Part shown: piece by piece, positions 1 through 10,137 of the stretch
Position numbering within the stretch: the stretch's first letter is position 1
Layout: the number at the start of each line of letters is the position of its first letter
NCBI GenBank assembly: GCA_001600355.1
Contig: BCJU01000005.1
Location: forward strand, 62,001-126,000
Direction: 5' to 3'
Length of the DNA stretch: 64,000 nucleotides
Source: Meira nashicola
Lineage: Eukaryota; Basidiomycota; Exobasidiomycetes; Exobasidiales; Brachybasidiaceae
Translations under genes and position numbers: made by a program
Notes under the pieces: model-generated
What the model was told of the DNA's origin: nothing
The model's input: the letters and a program-made list of their open reading frames with translations, nothing else
The model's database searches: none

Positions 1-120
1 GGAGCTTTGGGATCAGGAACTGGTATTTTACTTGCAGTTACTATCATTTACTCTTACTTTGAAATCGGAATGCGCGAAGGAGGTGGTCCAGAGATGGCTG
101 CTATGGGCGATTTGATGTAA
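1..120 (+). CDS. SEC61: Protein translocon subunit Sec61 alpha, 3' end only
   Basis: The first 40 codons of the window are open from the left edge and stop with TAA at 118-120. The translated tail contains a glycine-rich hydrophobic segment ([16 protein letters not shown]), then FEIGMRE, and ends in GDLM. This is the conserved C-terminus of the eukaryotic Sec61 alpha subunit: last transmembrane helix, short cytosolic tail, terminal DLM. Sec61 alpha is the pore of the ER protein-conducting channel. Only about 39 residues of a protein usually near 475 are visible, so start, introns and promoter lie outside the window. Identification rests on the tail alone, but that tail is distinctive. Confidence 0.85.
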   Translation, partial: GALGSGTGILLAVTIIYSYFEIGMREGGGPEMAAMGDLM

Positions 121-665
121 GGAAAGATCGCAAGAAAAAAAAGAAGAATGCGAAGCTGGACACAATACGGCGAGCGAGTTTGTGTCAAAAGTGGGAAAGT
201 GGCATGAAGAGGGGACTGATGAAGTACGGTCTCTTTAAGGTGCACTTTATCATAACAAATATTGAAAGGATGGATCTGATGAGATCTTTCCTTATTACTT
301 CATAACCAAACGAGTGCGCTCATTATTCCATAAGGATGGGAGAATTAATTCACTCTGTATATTGACATAATTGCAAAAAAGATACTTCTGTAAAATCCAA
401 TTTGACCGAATCGTGCGGAGATTAATTGCTTTTGGAAAAGTAACACAAAGGCTAACAATAAACGTAATGAGAAACAGCATAAGCCACTACGCCAGTCTAT
501 TTTATCCACAGTACGCGCGTCATTGATGTATGTATGAACACCTGCTCATGCATCATTGATGCAGCTTACTCTTGCCACTACCATCAAAGAGGCTGTCGAA
601 GATACTGTAGCAGGTTAGCAAGCACAATTCGGATGTTTTTTCACCTCTAAAGTAAAACCGTCAAG
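121..665. other. Intergenic, SEC61 to GHKL-ATPase gene
   Basis: About 545 bases between two plus-strand genes. It must hold the SEC61 3' end and the promoter of the next gene. I see no convincing coding sequence on either strand. At 482-494 lies AGCCACTACGCCA; its reverse complement matches a pol III A-box, and a second copy is at 9685-9697. Repeated TGTATG steps lie near 527-536. Confidence 0.5.
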
Positions 666-3600
666 ATGGCCGACGAAGCTGCATCGCGTGCTTTGTTGCT
701 TGACAGTGGAACGGCAGAGGCTGTGACTGTAAATCAAAGAGCATTGATTGATAAAATTTTGGCAAGGTATAGTAGTGAATTTACCGTTTTTCGTGAATTA
801 ATTCAAAATGCTGATGATGCAGGAGCAGAAACATGTGAGCTTCGATTCAACAGTCAAGAACATAATTCTGGATCCAATGAAGCTCTTGAAGTACCGAACC
901 TAAAGTCAACGTTGAGAAGTTGGATGTTCCGAAACAATGGAAAGGCTTTCAGTGGAGATGATTGGAACAGATTAAGGCGAATCGCTGAAGGGAATCCTGA
1001 CCCTGATCGGATAGGTGCTTTTGGTGTGGGCTTTTACAGCTTGTTCTCTATATCTGAAGAACCAATCGTTTCCTCTGGATCTGAATTGATGGGCTTCTTT
1101 TGGAAGGACGACTCGCTGTTCACACGCCGAGCCAAGTCTCCTAATGCAGAAGTATCTCCGAACGGTCGGCCTTGGACAACGTTCCACATGCCATTGCGTG
1201 AACCAGCTCCATTTTCCGATTCCTTCTTGGACCTATCACGATTTCTGGCAACTTCACTCACTTTTACCAGTAACGTCAAAAGGCTCGCCCTATACTTTGA
1301 CGAACGTCCTCTTTGTCGACTTCATAAGGTATTGGAACCTGCGAAAGTACTCGTGATGCCGTCTCATTTGAATGCAACAAGTCCACGAAAGATGTTGCGA
1401 GTACAGTCAATGGATACCACAGCAATGCGTTTAGACGTAGAAGCGATGAAACTTGTAACAGATCTAGCGGAAAAGCCAAAGCCAGCTCTGGTAAATCTAG
1501 CTTCTGCATTCTCAAAAACAGGAGGCGGAGGGCTGGCAAGTATGCTGCAGAGTGCTTTCGGTAGATCGAAAGAGAAGGAACCCAAAGTGATCACGCCCGC
1601 TACACCTTCACCTGCGATTGATGCTGCTTCCAAAGCTGCATCTGCTTTAACTACTACTTCGGCTACCGTTCATGTTAGAATAGCAACAGCAACAACAGCG
1701 GTCAGCGTAGATAGATCTTTTGAAAGAGAAATAGAGAGAAGCACGAAAAAGCCACCTCCAAAGGTAACGAAATTACAGGTGATCGCACAGAACAAACAAG
1801 AAGCTGAAGCAAGTAAAGAAGCTAGTCATGGAGGTGATATTGCAGAGATATTCAAAGGCATCGTCCCTGCTCTTGATACCCAAGGACATGTCTTCATCGG
1901 TTTCCGTACAAATCAAACAACAGCCTTTACCGGTCATTTGGCCGCAAGGTTTATTCCTACAGTCGAGCGTGAGAGTATCGATTTCGTTGACAAATACTGT
2001 GCACAATGGAATAACGAATTATTGTCCATGGGAGGATATGTGACACGAGCCGTATACGAAGCTGAAATGGCAGAAATTGGCAAGATTTGGACTGAAAAGC
2101 TAGGAGCCAGCCGACCGAAAGAGGATGATTCATTGGCAAAAGATTTGTTGGAGAGAGCATTGCATGTTATGCGATTCTTCACCTTTCGCCGATCTACGCC
2201 CTCTCCTCGTGTTTATGATGCACTTGAGACTGCATTCTTCAGCTGTGCTCGTCAGAATACTTTGACTTTGGCATCTACTCGTGGCGTCAAGCATTCAGCA
2301 TTGGTAAGATTTCCAAATGCAGTTTTGGCTGATTTCGTAAAAGATTTGGCCGTCATTCCACCTTCACATGTTGAGCAAGCTGGCGAATTTATTGCTCAGG
2401 TCAAAAGTAGAGGACTTGTACGGGAGATCACTATGGATGACGTCTTTTCGGAATTATCAGGGCGTGCTTTATCGATCGAGGAGATGATCTCATGTCTCAA
2501 GTGGTGGATCACTGTAGCCAATCATCCAAGCTACGATCCTACACTGCTTAGGCAATTGTTGAATAATGCTTTGGTCGACCTTCCAGCATCCAAAGATGGC
2601 AAAGAAGCCAGTGTACAGCAACTAGCCGGAGTAAAATCTTTTTTAAACCCTCAACGTGTTCCAACTGATGTGCCTTTGCCATCTTCATGTGTGACATATG
2701 AGGTATCTAAAGCTTTATCGTCTCAAGATATGTCTAGAATCTTTGGCTGGGGTGAGCTATCGGTTGCTCAGTGGATAGAACACATCGCTGTTCTCAGTCG
2801 TGCAAAAGATGCGGAGTTAGACACAAACATTCAGCTCTCACCTCCCTTTGCGGAAAAGGTGATGGGAATAGTTGCACGAGCCTGGGGCTCGCTTCCTACT
2901 CAACAATTGGAAGCAATCCACGCAACGTTGAAAGATCTTTCATGCATTCCTACGCGTAAAGGTATGACGAAACCAGGAGAATCATATTTCGCCAACGTCT
3001 CTCTCTTTGATGATTTACCAATTGTCTCATTCCCAACGCAAACACAAGTCAAAGGAAATTTGGAAAAGGCGTTGGCCGCTTTGGGTGTCAGAAGACATGT
3101 TGAGTTACAAATGATTTTTGATAGATTGGTTGCTGCAGGTGATTGGGATGTCACGCAATTAGTCACTTATCTTGCTGCTAATAAGGATACATTGAGCACG
3201 TTGGAGTTGGAGCGTCTAACAAAGACGGCTATGTTTCCCAAAGCAGGAGAGGTTGGACCACCAGGCAAAGACGGAAAACCTCGTATTGTTCGTTACCGAG
3301 CCTCACAATTGTATGAGCCTACGGATACTCTCAAATCGCTCAAATTACCTTTGCTAGATTGGCCAGGAAAAGTATGGAGGTCAAATTCTGAAGAAGCAAA
3401 GTTTGCATATGAATTGGGTTTGCGGAAATTCCCGCCCTTGGAAGAGGTCTTGCGTTTAGCATCATCCGCCAATGAAGATGAACAAGTGAGAAAGAAAGCC
3501 TTTGCATATTTACTCGAAAAGGTCACAACCACATACAAAAACACATACTCGCTCAAATCGGCCGCCTCGTTCGCATTCGTGCCATGTACTAGTCCAGACG

Positions 3601-6230
3601 GAAAGATTGTTCTCAAGAAACCTACCGAAGCATTCACAAATAAAGAAGCTGTCATTTTGGGATTCCCTTCTGTCAGTGACGAGGTTGGCGTAATGGACGT
3701 GGCCAAACTAGGCTTGCGAAGTAATCCATCTAATGCTCAAATTGTTGCCAAATTGGTCAATGAACCTAGTAGGGATGTACAGATAGCTCGAAAAGTGTTT
3801 GAGTATCTTTCAAGTGTCACTGAGCTTACAATGTCAGATTATAAGCTATTGTCAACTGCTTGTTTTATTCCTGTTAAGAAAAGCTCGAACACAGCAGCTG
3901 CTGCTTCCTCAACTTCATCTCAAGGCGAAAAGACCGACATCATTCTCACACGACCAGTTGAAACTTATTTCGGCGACAAGTCTACGAATAGCCAACTAAA
4001 AGATGTTTTGAACGAGGTGTTTGTCTTTGTAGATTTTGGAGAACGAGCATCTGTGTTTTTGCGCAATTGTGGTGTTTCAAAAGAGCCTAGTATTGAAGAA
4101 GTTGCCGTTCAACTTGTACGTGATCCACAAAGATTTTTCCGAATCGCAGGCGTAGAGAATTATTTGGGTATTTTACGTCAAATCGCTACTAATTGGCAAA
4201 GGATACCGTACACTCTACGTAATGAGATGAAAAGATCAAAATTTGCTTTGGCTTCTAAGCGAATTTCGGTTACCAAACAATCTCAACCTAACGGTAAAGC
4301 TGGAGAGATTGAGAATTTGATGGATGCTGATCTAGATGAGGAAGATAATGACGAACAAGGCGTATTGATTCACGATCTTAAGCGACCTGACGAGATTGTC
4401 ATTGTTGATGATGCCGCTTCGCAAATGCTGTTTTCTGAAGTTGTGTTTGCTGTTCCTCATGAAGACTTAATCGAAGCAATGATGGCAGAATTGGGTGTTA
4501 AAAGGTTGAGTACGCTCGTAGAGGAAAGATATGCTGCAGCTGGACAAGTACGATTTGATACACAAAGATGCGTTGAAGTGGCAGGAATCGTTTTAGAACG
4601 TACGCCATTGTTTATTTTTGAGAAACGTCAATCATCCAAATTGGAAATTCGACGTGATGCAGAATGGCTCAAGAGTCATTTGCAGGTTGCACAAGTTGAT
4701 GGAAGAGGATTGCGATTAACAAGGCAACTTCGATTCGGAAGTATTAATGTGAGCAACGAGCAGAGATGTAGTGCAATGGCAAGCTTACAAAGTGGTAAAT
4801 TGACTTTGTACATTGCTGAAAACATGGACGTGGATTGGTACGAGGTTGCAATGGCATTATCTAAACATTTATTAAGTCGACAAACTTTGCCAGATATGCT
4901 TCTATACATGACCATTCTTTCGACCAGTTTGCGCAATCTCAAAAGACGTGGTTTTCATGTGGACAAAATTCTCTCTCAACGTAAAGCAGAACGTGAGGCA
5001 ACAGAACGTGCGATGCGAGAAGAGCGTGCAAAGGCTGAATTAGAAGCCGCTCAACGACCAAGTGAAGGTCAAATCAAACAATGGACAAAAGATATGCTTG
5101 CTGTATTTCCAGATGCTGATCCTACATACGTCGAAAGACTTTTGAGGGAAACAAAGACAGATCATGTGGTCAATGCGACGAATGCAATGCTTGAGAGACC
5201 ATACCCTAAAGCTCCACCAAAAAGACCGGCAGGATTTGGAGCTGATCCGATTAACGATTCCAACAAAGCAGTCGCTATTGCAGGCAAACAAGATTCTTCT
5301 TTAGCTGGACCACAACCTCCTACAGACTTTAGTGATGCTCGTGGATCAGGATCAAGCGGAAACTTTTTCAGTAATTGGCGTAATCGTTTACGTGGATCAG
5401 AAGGAGATAATGGAGGTCCGAATTTACCTGGAGGTTGGCAGCCCGGTCAAACTAAGCATCAATTTCCCGAAGCACTCACGGCTGCTTTACAAGCTTCTTC
5501 TGCTGGACAAGTACGTGAAAGTATTGCGGGTAGCGTGAACGCAGGTAATACAACAAGTCAAGCAACTGCACGAAATCCTAATGCCGGTGTAACGCCATCA
5601 GCGAATATTAAGAGAAGGGTGCTTTCTGCTATTGACGCTTCGAGAGGTTCTGCTCCAAATTCTTTCAGTTCTCCTGGACAATCGATCGAATCACAAGGTC
5701 ATCAAACACGTGTAAAGGAAGCACAAAGTACTTATTGTGATACTACTGGGGTAGCAACGTCATTACGTCTTGCCGGTCAAATTTCAAATATGAACGTTTA
5801 CGTTTCACCTGAGCTTGATCCAAGTTCAACTCTGACGAACAATGGAAAAGCAATGCAATTATTTATCGATAAAATCATTAAGCCAATTATTAGTGTTTTT
5901 AATTTGGATATAAGAAGCGTTCACATCTTTGTGGATGTAAGTGGACCAAGTATTGCATTTAATCGTGGCGGTCAATTATTCCTCAATTTTCGTTATCATT
6001 TAGTTTGGTTTGATGAAGAAGTTCGACAAGGTCAATATATAAACGCTTTAATTAGTACTTATCATTCTTTAGCACACGAACTTGCGCATAACCTTGTTGC
6101 TCAACATGATTCTGAACATGAATTTTGGTTTAGCAGTATTTGCGAACAATATTTCGTTCCTTTTGCTGCTATTGTTGCTCAAGCTTCTGCAACATCTTCA
6201 GTCAATGTACAACGTCAAATAGAAGCATAA
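666..6230 (+). CDS. Giant sacsin-like GHKL-ATPase protein (DUF3684 type) with CUE domain and HExxH C-terminus
   Basis: A single uninterrupted 1854-residue protein. Residues about 20-165 form a GHKL (Hsp90/sacsin-like) ATPase fold: the N-box is ELIQNADDAG (E44, N48, D51) and the glycine box is IGAFGVGF (116-123). A long middle region follows, as in fungal DUF3684 proteins. Residues about 1440-1465 are a charged helix, and about 1473-1515 resemble a ubiquitin-binding CUE domain (MLAVFPDADPTYVERLLR). Near the C-terminus is HELAHNLVAQHD (H1804, H1808, H1814), which has the HExxHxxxxxHD spacing of WLM/metzincin metalloproteases. The order ATPase, ubiquitin binding, putative protease suggests a protein-quality-control factor, but that role is inferred. 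The ATG at 666 is the first in frame and begins the conserved part almost at once. Confidence 0.85.
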   Translation: MADEAASRALLLDSGTAEAVTVNQRALIDKILARYSSEFTVFRELIQNADDAGAETCELRFNSQEHNSGSNEALEVPNLKSTLRSWMFRNNGKAFSGDDWNRLRRIAEGNPDPDRIGAFGVGFYSLFSISEEPIVSSGSELMGFFWKDDSLFTRRAKSPNAEVSPNGRPWTTFHMPLREPAPFSDSFLDLSRFLATSLTFTSNVKRLALYFDERPLCRLHKVLEPAKVLVMPSHLNATSPRKMLRVQSMDTTAMRLDVEAMKLVTDLAEKPKPALVNLASAFSKTGGGGLASMLQSAFGRSKEKEPKVITPATPSPAIDAASKAASALTTTSATVHVRIATATTAVSVDRSFEREIERSTKKPPPKVTKLQVIAQNKQEAEASKEASHGGDIAEIFKGIVPALDTQGHVFIGFRTNQTTAFTGHLAARFIPTVERESIDFVDKYCAQWNNELLSMGGYVTRAVYEAEMAEIGKIWTEKLGASRPKEDDSLAKDLLERALHVMRFFTFRRSTPSPRVYDALETAFFSCARQNTLTLASTRGVKHSALVRFPNAVLADFVKDLAVIPPSHVEQAGEFIAQVKSRGLVREITMDDVFSELSGRALSIEEMISCLKWWITVANHPSYDPTLLRQLLNNALVDLPASKDGKEASVQQLAGVKSFLNPQRVPTDVPLPSSCVTYEVSKALSSQDMSRIFGWGELSVAQWIEHIAVLSRAKDAELDTNIQLSPPFAEKVMGIVARAWGSLPTQQLEAIHATLKDLSCIPTRKGMTKPGESYFANVSLFDDLPIVSFPTQTQVKGNLEKALAALGVRRHVELQMIFDRLVAAGDWDVTQLVTYLAANKDTLSTLELERLTKTAMFPKAGEVGPPGKDGKPRIVRYRASQLYEPTDTLKSLKLPLLDWPGKVWRSNSEEAKFAYELGLRKFPPLEEVLRLASSANEDEQVRKKAFAYLLEKVTTTYKNTYSLKSAASFAFVPCTSPDGKIVLKKPTEAFTNKEAVILGFPSVSDEVGVMDVAKLGLRSNPSNAQIVAKLVNEPSRDVQIARKVFEYLSSVTELTMSDYKLLSTACFIPVKKSSNTAAAASSTSSQGEKTDIILTRPVETYFGDKSTNSQLKDVLNEVFVFVDFGERASVFLRNCGVSKEPSIEEVAVQLVRDPQRFFRIAGVENYLGILRQIATNWQRIPYTLRNEMKRSKFALASKRISVTKQSQPNGKAGEIENLMDADLDEEDNDEQGVLIHDLKRPDEIVIVDDAASQMLFSEVVFAVPHEDLIEAMMAELGVKRLSTLVEERYAAAGQVRFDTQRCVEVAGIVLERTPLFIFEKRQSSKLEIRRDAEWLKSHLQVAQVDGRGLRLTRQLRFGSINVSNEQRCSAMASLQSGKLTLYIAENMDVDWYEVAMALSKHLLSRQTLPDMLLYMTILSTSLRNLKRRGFHVDKILSQRKAEREATERAMREERAKAELEAAQRPSEGQIKQWTKDMLAVFPDADPTYVERLLRETKTDHVVNATNAMLERPYPKAPPKRPAGFGADPINDSNKAVAIAGKQDSSLAGPQPPTDFSDARGSGSSGNFFSNWRNRLRGSEGDNGGPNLPGGWQPGQTKHQFPEALTAALQASSAGQVRESIAGSVNAGNTTSQATARNPNAGVTPSANIKRRVLSAIDASRGSAPNSFSSPGQSIESQGHQTRVKEAQSTYCDTTGVATSLRLAGQISNMNVYVSPELDPSSTLTNNGKAMQLFIDKIIKPIISVFNLDIRSVHIFVDVSGPSIAFNRGGQLFLNFRYHLVWFDEEVRQGQYINALISTYHSLAHELAHNLVAQHDSEHEFWFSSICEQYFVPFAAIVAQASATSSVNVQRQIEA

Positions 6231-6804
6231 TAAATTGTAGAATTCTTCACCATTCATATTGTATATTTATTGATTTTTGATTTCATCATTTAAGCCGCCA
6301 GTACCCAGAGCCACTTTTGAAATTAGCATTGCATTGACATTTGGCCGAAAACTTGTTTATACGAGAACCGCGCTTCATTCTAAATTCACGTGATATAAGC
6401 TTGAAGCCATCACAATCACTCTCTCGTATCAATCATGATTGGTCAGCTTGCTTAGGCCGAAGGAAGGACGCAGCTTACCAAATTGCGTTTACTCGTAGAT
6501 AAGAGTTTATAGGTATATTATTGTATAACGCAAAACAAGCGATGCACAAATATACACTTTACGATTAATAAAAATATGTTGAAAGCGTAAAAATCATCGC
6601 TTTTAAAAGGGATAAACACAGCATTTTCTCGGTCTATTTCGAAGTAAATTGGATATGGCGATACAACCAGGTGGCTTGCAATGCCATTTTCTTAGCACAC
6701 GACTGGATCTTCGAAAGGTATAAAAGAGAGTAGATTGGCAATATATGTAATTCATTTTCCCTCATCAAATTAAAAAAAATTAACAATCTTTGTGTTCAAC
6801 AAGA
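6231..6804. other. Intergenic with promoter of the small secreted protein gene
   Basis: About 570 bases of A+T-rich sequence. It contains the palindrome TCACGTGA at 6386-6393 (E-box/Cbf1 type), a CCAAT-type GATTGG near 6438, and a TATA box (listed separately). No coding sequence is seen. Confidence 0.5.
6719..6726 (+). promoter_or_regulatory. TATA box of the small secreted protein gene
   Basis: TATAAAAG lies 79 bases before the ATG at 6805, at the right place for a core promoter of a short, probably strongly expressed or induced gene. Most other genes in the window lack such a clear TATA element. Confidence 0.55.
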
Positions 6805-7182
6805 ATGAATTTAATCAGATATTTTTGCATCACAATGATCCTCACTTCGTTAACAACTTTGTCACTTTGTCATGCACACAAAAGCGAATCAACCAATTTC
6901 AATTCAGATTTGAATTTATCAACAAATGGTTTCATTGTTTTATTCAAGCGTGCTTCTTGTTTAGCCGAACCGTGTTCAGAAGATTCACATTGTCATGCAA
7001 AGAATTGTATGAATGGCTGTGATGTAGAAATTGAAAAATGTTTTTCAAATTCGCATACATCAAATTTACCCTATTATCATAAAAATCACGGAAAAGAAGT
7101 AGAACATGATGAAGAGAAAACTAAACAAGATTCAAAATCATCTTCACGTACTTCACCGTCACGTAAAAAAAGTCATTCATAA
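6805..7182 (+). CDS. Small secreted cysteine-rich protein, unknown function
   Basis: A 125-residue protein from the ATG at 6805. The N-terminus is a typical signal peptide: Arg at position 5, hydrophobic core CITMILTSLTTLSLC, then a polar stretch. The mature part has six cysteines packed within about 30 residues in the pattern C-x4-C-x5-C-x4-C-x3-C-x6-C. After that comes a highly charged tail rich in Lys, Glu, Ser and His. A TATA box lies 79 bases upstream. I do not recognise a family. A secreted six-cysteine core is common among fungal effectors and wall-associated proteins, but nothing here shows what it does. The reading frame is also open five codons upstream, but that extension would start at TTG. 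Confidence 0.65.
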   Translation: MNLIRYFCITMILTSLTTLSLCHAHKSESTNFNSDLNLSTNGFIVLFKRASCLAEPCSEDSHCHAKNCMNGCDVEIEKCFSNSHTSNLPYYHKNHGKEVEHDEEKTKQDSKSSSRTSPSRKKSHS

Positions 7183-7340
7183 TACAGCTTATTTAACACA
7201 AACGTACACAAGATGAAATAGCTTTAACAATGACCATTAATTCTTGTTCCATGAAAGAAATATATAAATAATACAATTTTTGTTTGAAATCCACGAATGA
7301 TCAAACCAAGAGAGAAAAAAGAGAGAACAAAAACGACCTT

Positions 7341-9097
7341 TTATGCGAATTTTGCACCTGCATCAGCATTGTTAAGGTTGAGGTTGTTATTCTTTTCTTC
7401 TGATTCAGAGAAACTGTTTTGACCGTTTGAGTCACGTTCATGTGCTCCGAATGCGTTTACGTTTCCAGCATGAGAATGAGTGAATGATTGTGAATGTTCA
7501 ACTTGTAATTCGGCAAGCAAACGTGGTCCTGCATTGTATCTTGGACGCATAGAGAATAAACGATCCATATGTTCCAATGGAACACCCTTTGTTTCAGGTA
7601 AAAGGAAGAAAACGTATGGGATAGAGATCAATGTGATAACACAGAAGATCAAATAGAATCCCCATCCGATATCAATGAAAGCACGTGGAGTACCCATAGA
7701 AATGGCAAAGTTGTACAACCAATTTGAAGCTGCCATGCATGCCATACCTAATGTTCTTGATTGTTGAGGGAAAATTTCTGATCCGATAACCCAAGGAGTA
7801 CCGTTCCATGTGCAACCGTAACCTAAAAGGAAAAGTAAAAAAGAATATTAAAATGTCAGTTTTTGTGTGATATAATCAATGCTTTTCCTCTCTTTCTTTA
7901 CTCACCAAGAGTCCAAATGTAGAAACAAGCAAGAGCGAAACGACCAGCGCTCGTCAAACCTTCACCAGTGTGTAGAGAAGGCTTAGCAACGGCAATGTAG
8001 ACAGCAATTGCAAGCATAGCCATACTACAGAATGAAGAACCTGTCATTAAAATTCTTCTACGACCCAAGTTATCGATCAAGAGTAAAATCCAAATGATTG
8101 CACCAAGAGTTTTAATCACACCAAAGATACCAGTTGTCAAAAGACCAGTGTTTGTACCTGTGATACCCAAAGATGAGAAAACGGTTGGAGAGTAATAGTT
8201 GATTGCATTGATACCGGTACCGTTTTGGAAGATGAACATGCTTGAACCCAAAATTAAACGCCAAAGAACACGAGTAGTACCAAATGTTTCACGGAATGGT
8301 GCCCAGAATGAATCGGATCCTAACAATTTACGTTCTTTATCAAGTGCATCATGCATTTCACGTAATTCTTCAACGACGTATGGATGATTGCTGTCCAAGT
8401 TACGAATTCTTGACAAATTCTTTGCAGCTTCTTCGTTGCGATTACGGGTGAGCAACCAACGTGGAGATTCGATCAAGAAAGGTGCACCTAAAACCAACAA
8501 ACCACCTGGAATGATTTGAATGGCAAAAGGAATACGCCATTGAGTTGTATTTGGGATCAAATTGACAGAGACACCATAATTGATAAAGAAACCTACTAAA
8601 CCACCAATTTGCCATCCGATTTCATAAAGACCAACAAGTTGACCACGAATGGATGGAACGGAAATTTCAGAAATATAAATTGGAGCCAAATTAGATGCTG
8701 CACCGATACCCAAACCTGCCAATGCACGACCGGCAAAGATTGGAGCAAGGCCTGTTGATTTATGAGCGATTGTCATGATAACTGCACCAACTGTGAAAAC
8801 GATGGCACAAATTGTGATACCCCATCTACGACCGATAAAGTGACCTAAAGGATAACCTGCGAATGCACCAAAGAAAGCACCTGCTTGATAAGTTGAAACT
8901 AAGTTTGCCTTTGTTGGAGTACTTAATTTACCAAAATCGTTTGCAAAACCTTTTAAAACGATTGCTCCACCAACGAAAGCAGAATCATAACCGATCATAA
9001 TTGCAGCACTGGCAGCAATGGCTGCTAACATCCAAATACGCCAATTGTACACCTCTGGCGGTGTTGGCCTATCTTCGACTCTCTTTAGACTGACCAT
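7341..9097 (-). CDS. MFS transporter, quinate permease / sugar porter type
   Basis: Two exons: 9097-7906 and 7822-7341, joined across an 83-nt intron (7823-7905; donor GTGAGT, acceptor TTTTAG). The joined frame is 557 residues. It begins with PTPPEVYNWRIW and IGYDSAFVGGAI, very like fungal quinate permeases (QutD), and carries sugar-porter signatures: PESPRWLL-type (here IESPRWLL), GRR in loop 2 (FIGRRWG) and PETKG near the C-terminus. Twelve membrane segments are expected for the family and the hydrophobic pattern fits. The C-terminal tail is long, polar and Asn-rich. Substrate (quinate or a hexose) cannot be settled from sequence alone. No quinate-catabolic gene is adjacent, so it is not part of a visible qut/qa cluster. 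Confidence 0.9.
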
Positions 9098-10137
9098 GAT
9101 GAATGTATGCGTGGAAAATTGAAGAGATGAATGGATGTAGGATGTTGTTGTTGATCCTCAAATGAAAAGATGATGAGGAGGATGAAAGGTGGGGAAAGAA
9201 AGGATAAATGTTTTCCAGAAAGATGCTTTCTTTTATGTCTTTTCGGATGCGCAATTGCAAACACAGCGAAGAAGAGAAGTAAAGCTGTGTCGTATTGCAA
9301 GGAATGCTGAACGAGCACGAAAAGGCAAATGACCTTTACTTCCTCAACGGCATATGCAGATGGATAAAAGTTTGTTGCCTTTCTTGAAAGGTGGCGCAAC
9401 AAGACAAAGGACAAGAAAACCGGGGCTGGTGGGGTAATTGAAGCGGGGAAAGGCAAGAAAAGAGCAAATGAATGCTGAAATGCAGGGGAAGAAGAAAAAG
9501 AAAAAGAAAAAAAAAAGTTGTATCAGCGGCCCCGCAGTACGTAGGACGAGTAAGGACTGGACTCACATAAACGAAAAAAAAAAAAAAGAAAATATTGAGT
9601 CTAGAGTGAGAAAAAAAGAACTAAAGATGCCGTTCATGTGCCTTAATATTGCGCATTTACCGAGCGGCAAACACAGGTTCTCTTAGCCACTACGCCACTT
9701 GTCTGAGCGCGCGTTCAGGCTTTTAAATTTAGCCCCAGGCTTTGCTATTTACACTGCAATTGTGCTTAGATCATTGTTTCAGGAAAAACGTTTTTCCGAC
9801 TCGGCTTCGCGCGTAATACAGCGATCTAACCCAGGACAAGAATTCGGCAAAACGTTTATCCATCCCCCAGATCGACCCCACGCATAGTGGTAAGGCACAA
9901 GACATGGGGAAAAACGCACCAATAAGATCAAAGCCTGACTATTAATTATAATATAGGTACATACATGTATGACTAATTAATCTGAATGCTGTCATCCTAC
10001 TCCTACCTCCGATCCGATTATGAGGTGGTAAAGGTCATGTGAAAAATAAACATAAAGAGAAAGTGATTAGATTGCGATATATATAGAGCGAATGCATACA
10101 GATAAGGCGGTAAAAGTGAACCTGCAATTTCACCTGT
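9098..10137. other. Intergenic, MFS transporter promoter and chitin synthase 3' flank
   Basis: About 1 kb. It includes purine runs (A-rich 9488-9516 and 9570-9590), the second AGCCACTACGCCA element at 9685-9697, and alternating TACATACATGTATG near 9957-9972. I see no coding sequence with protein-like composition on either strand. Confidence 0.45.

Noticed and set aside
1276..1633. Overlapping minus-strand frames inside the GHKL-ATPase gene
   Set aside because: They are antisense shadows of a strongly supported coding region and have no features of their own.
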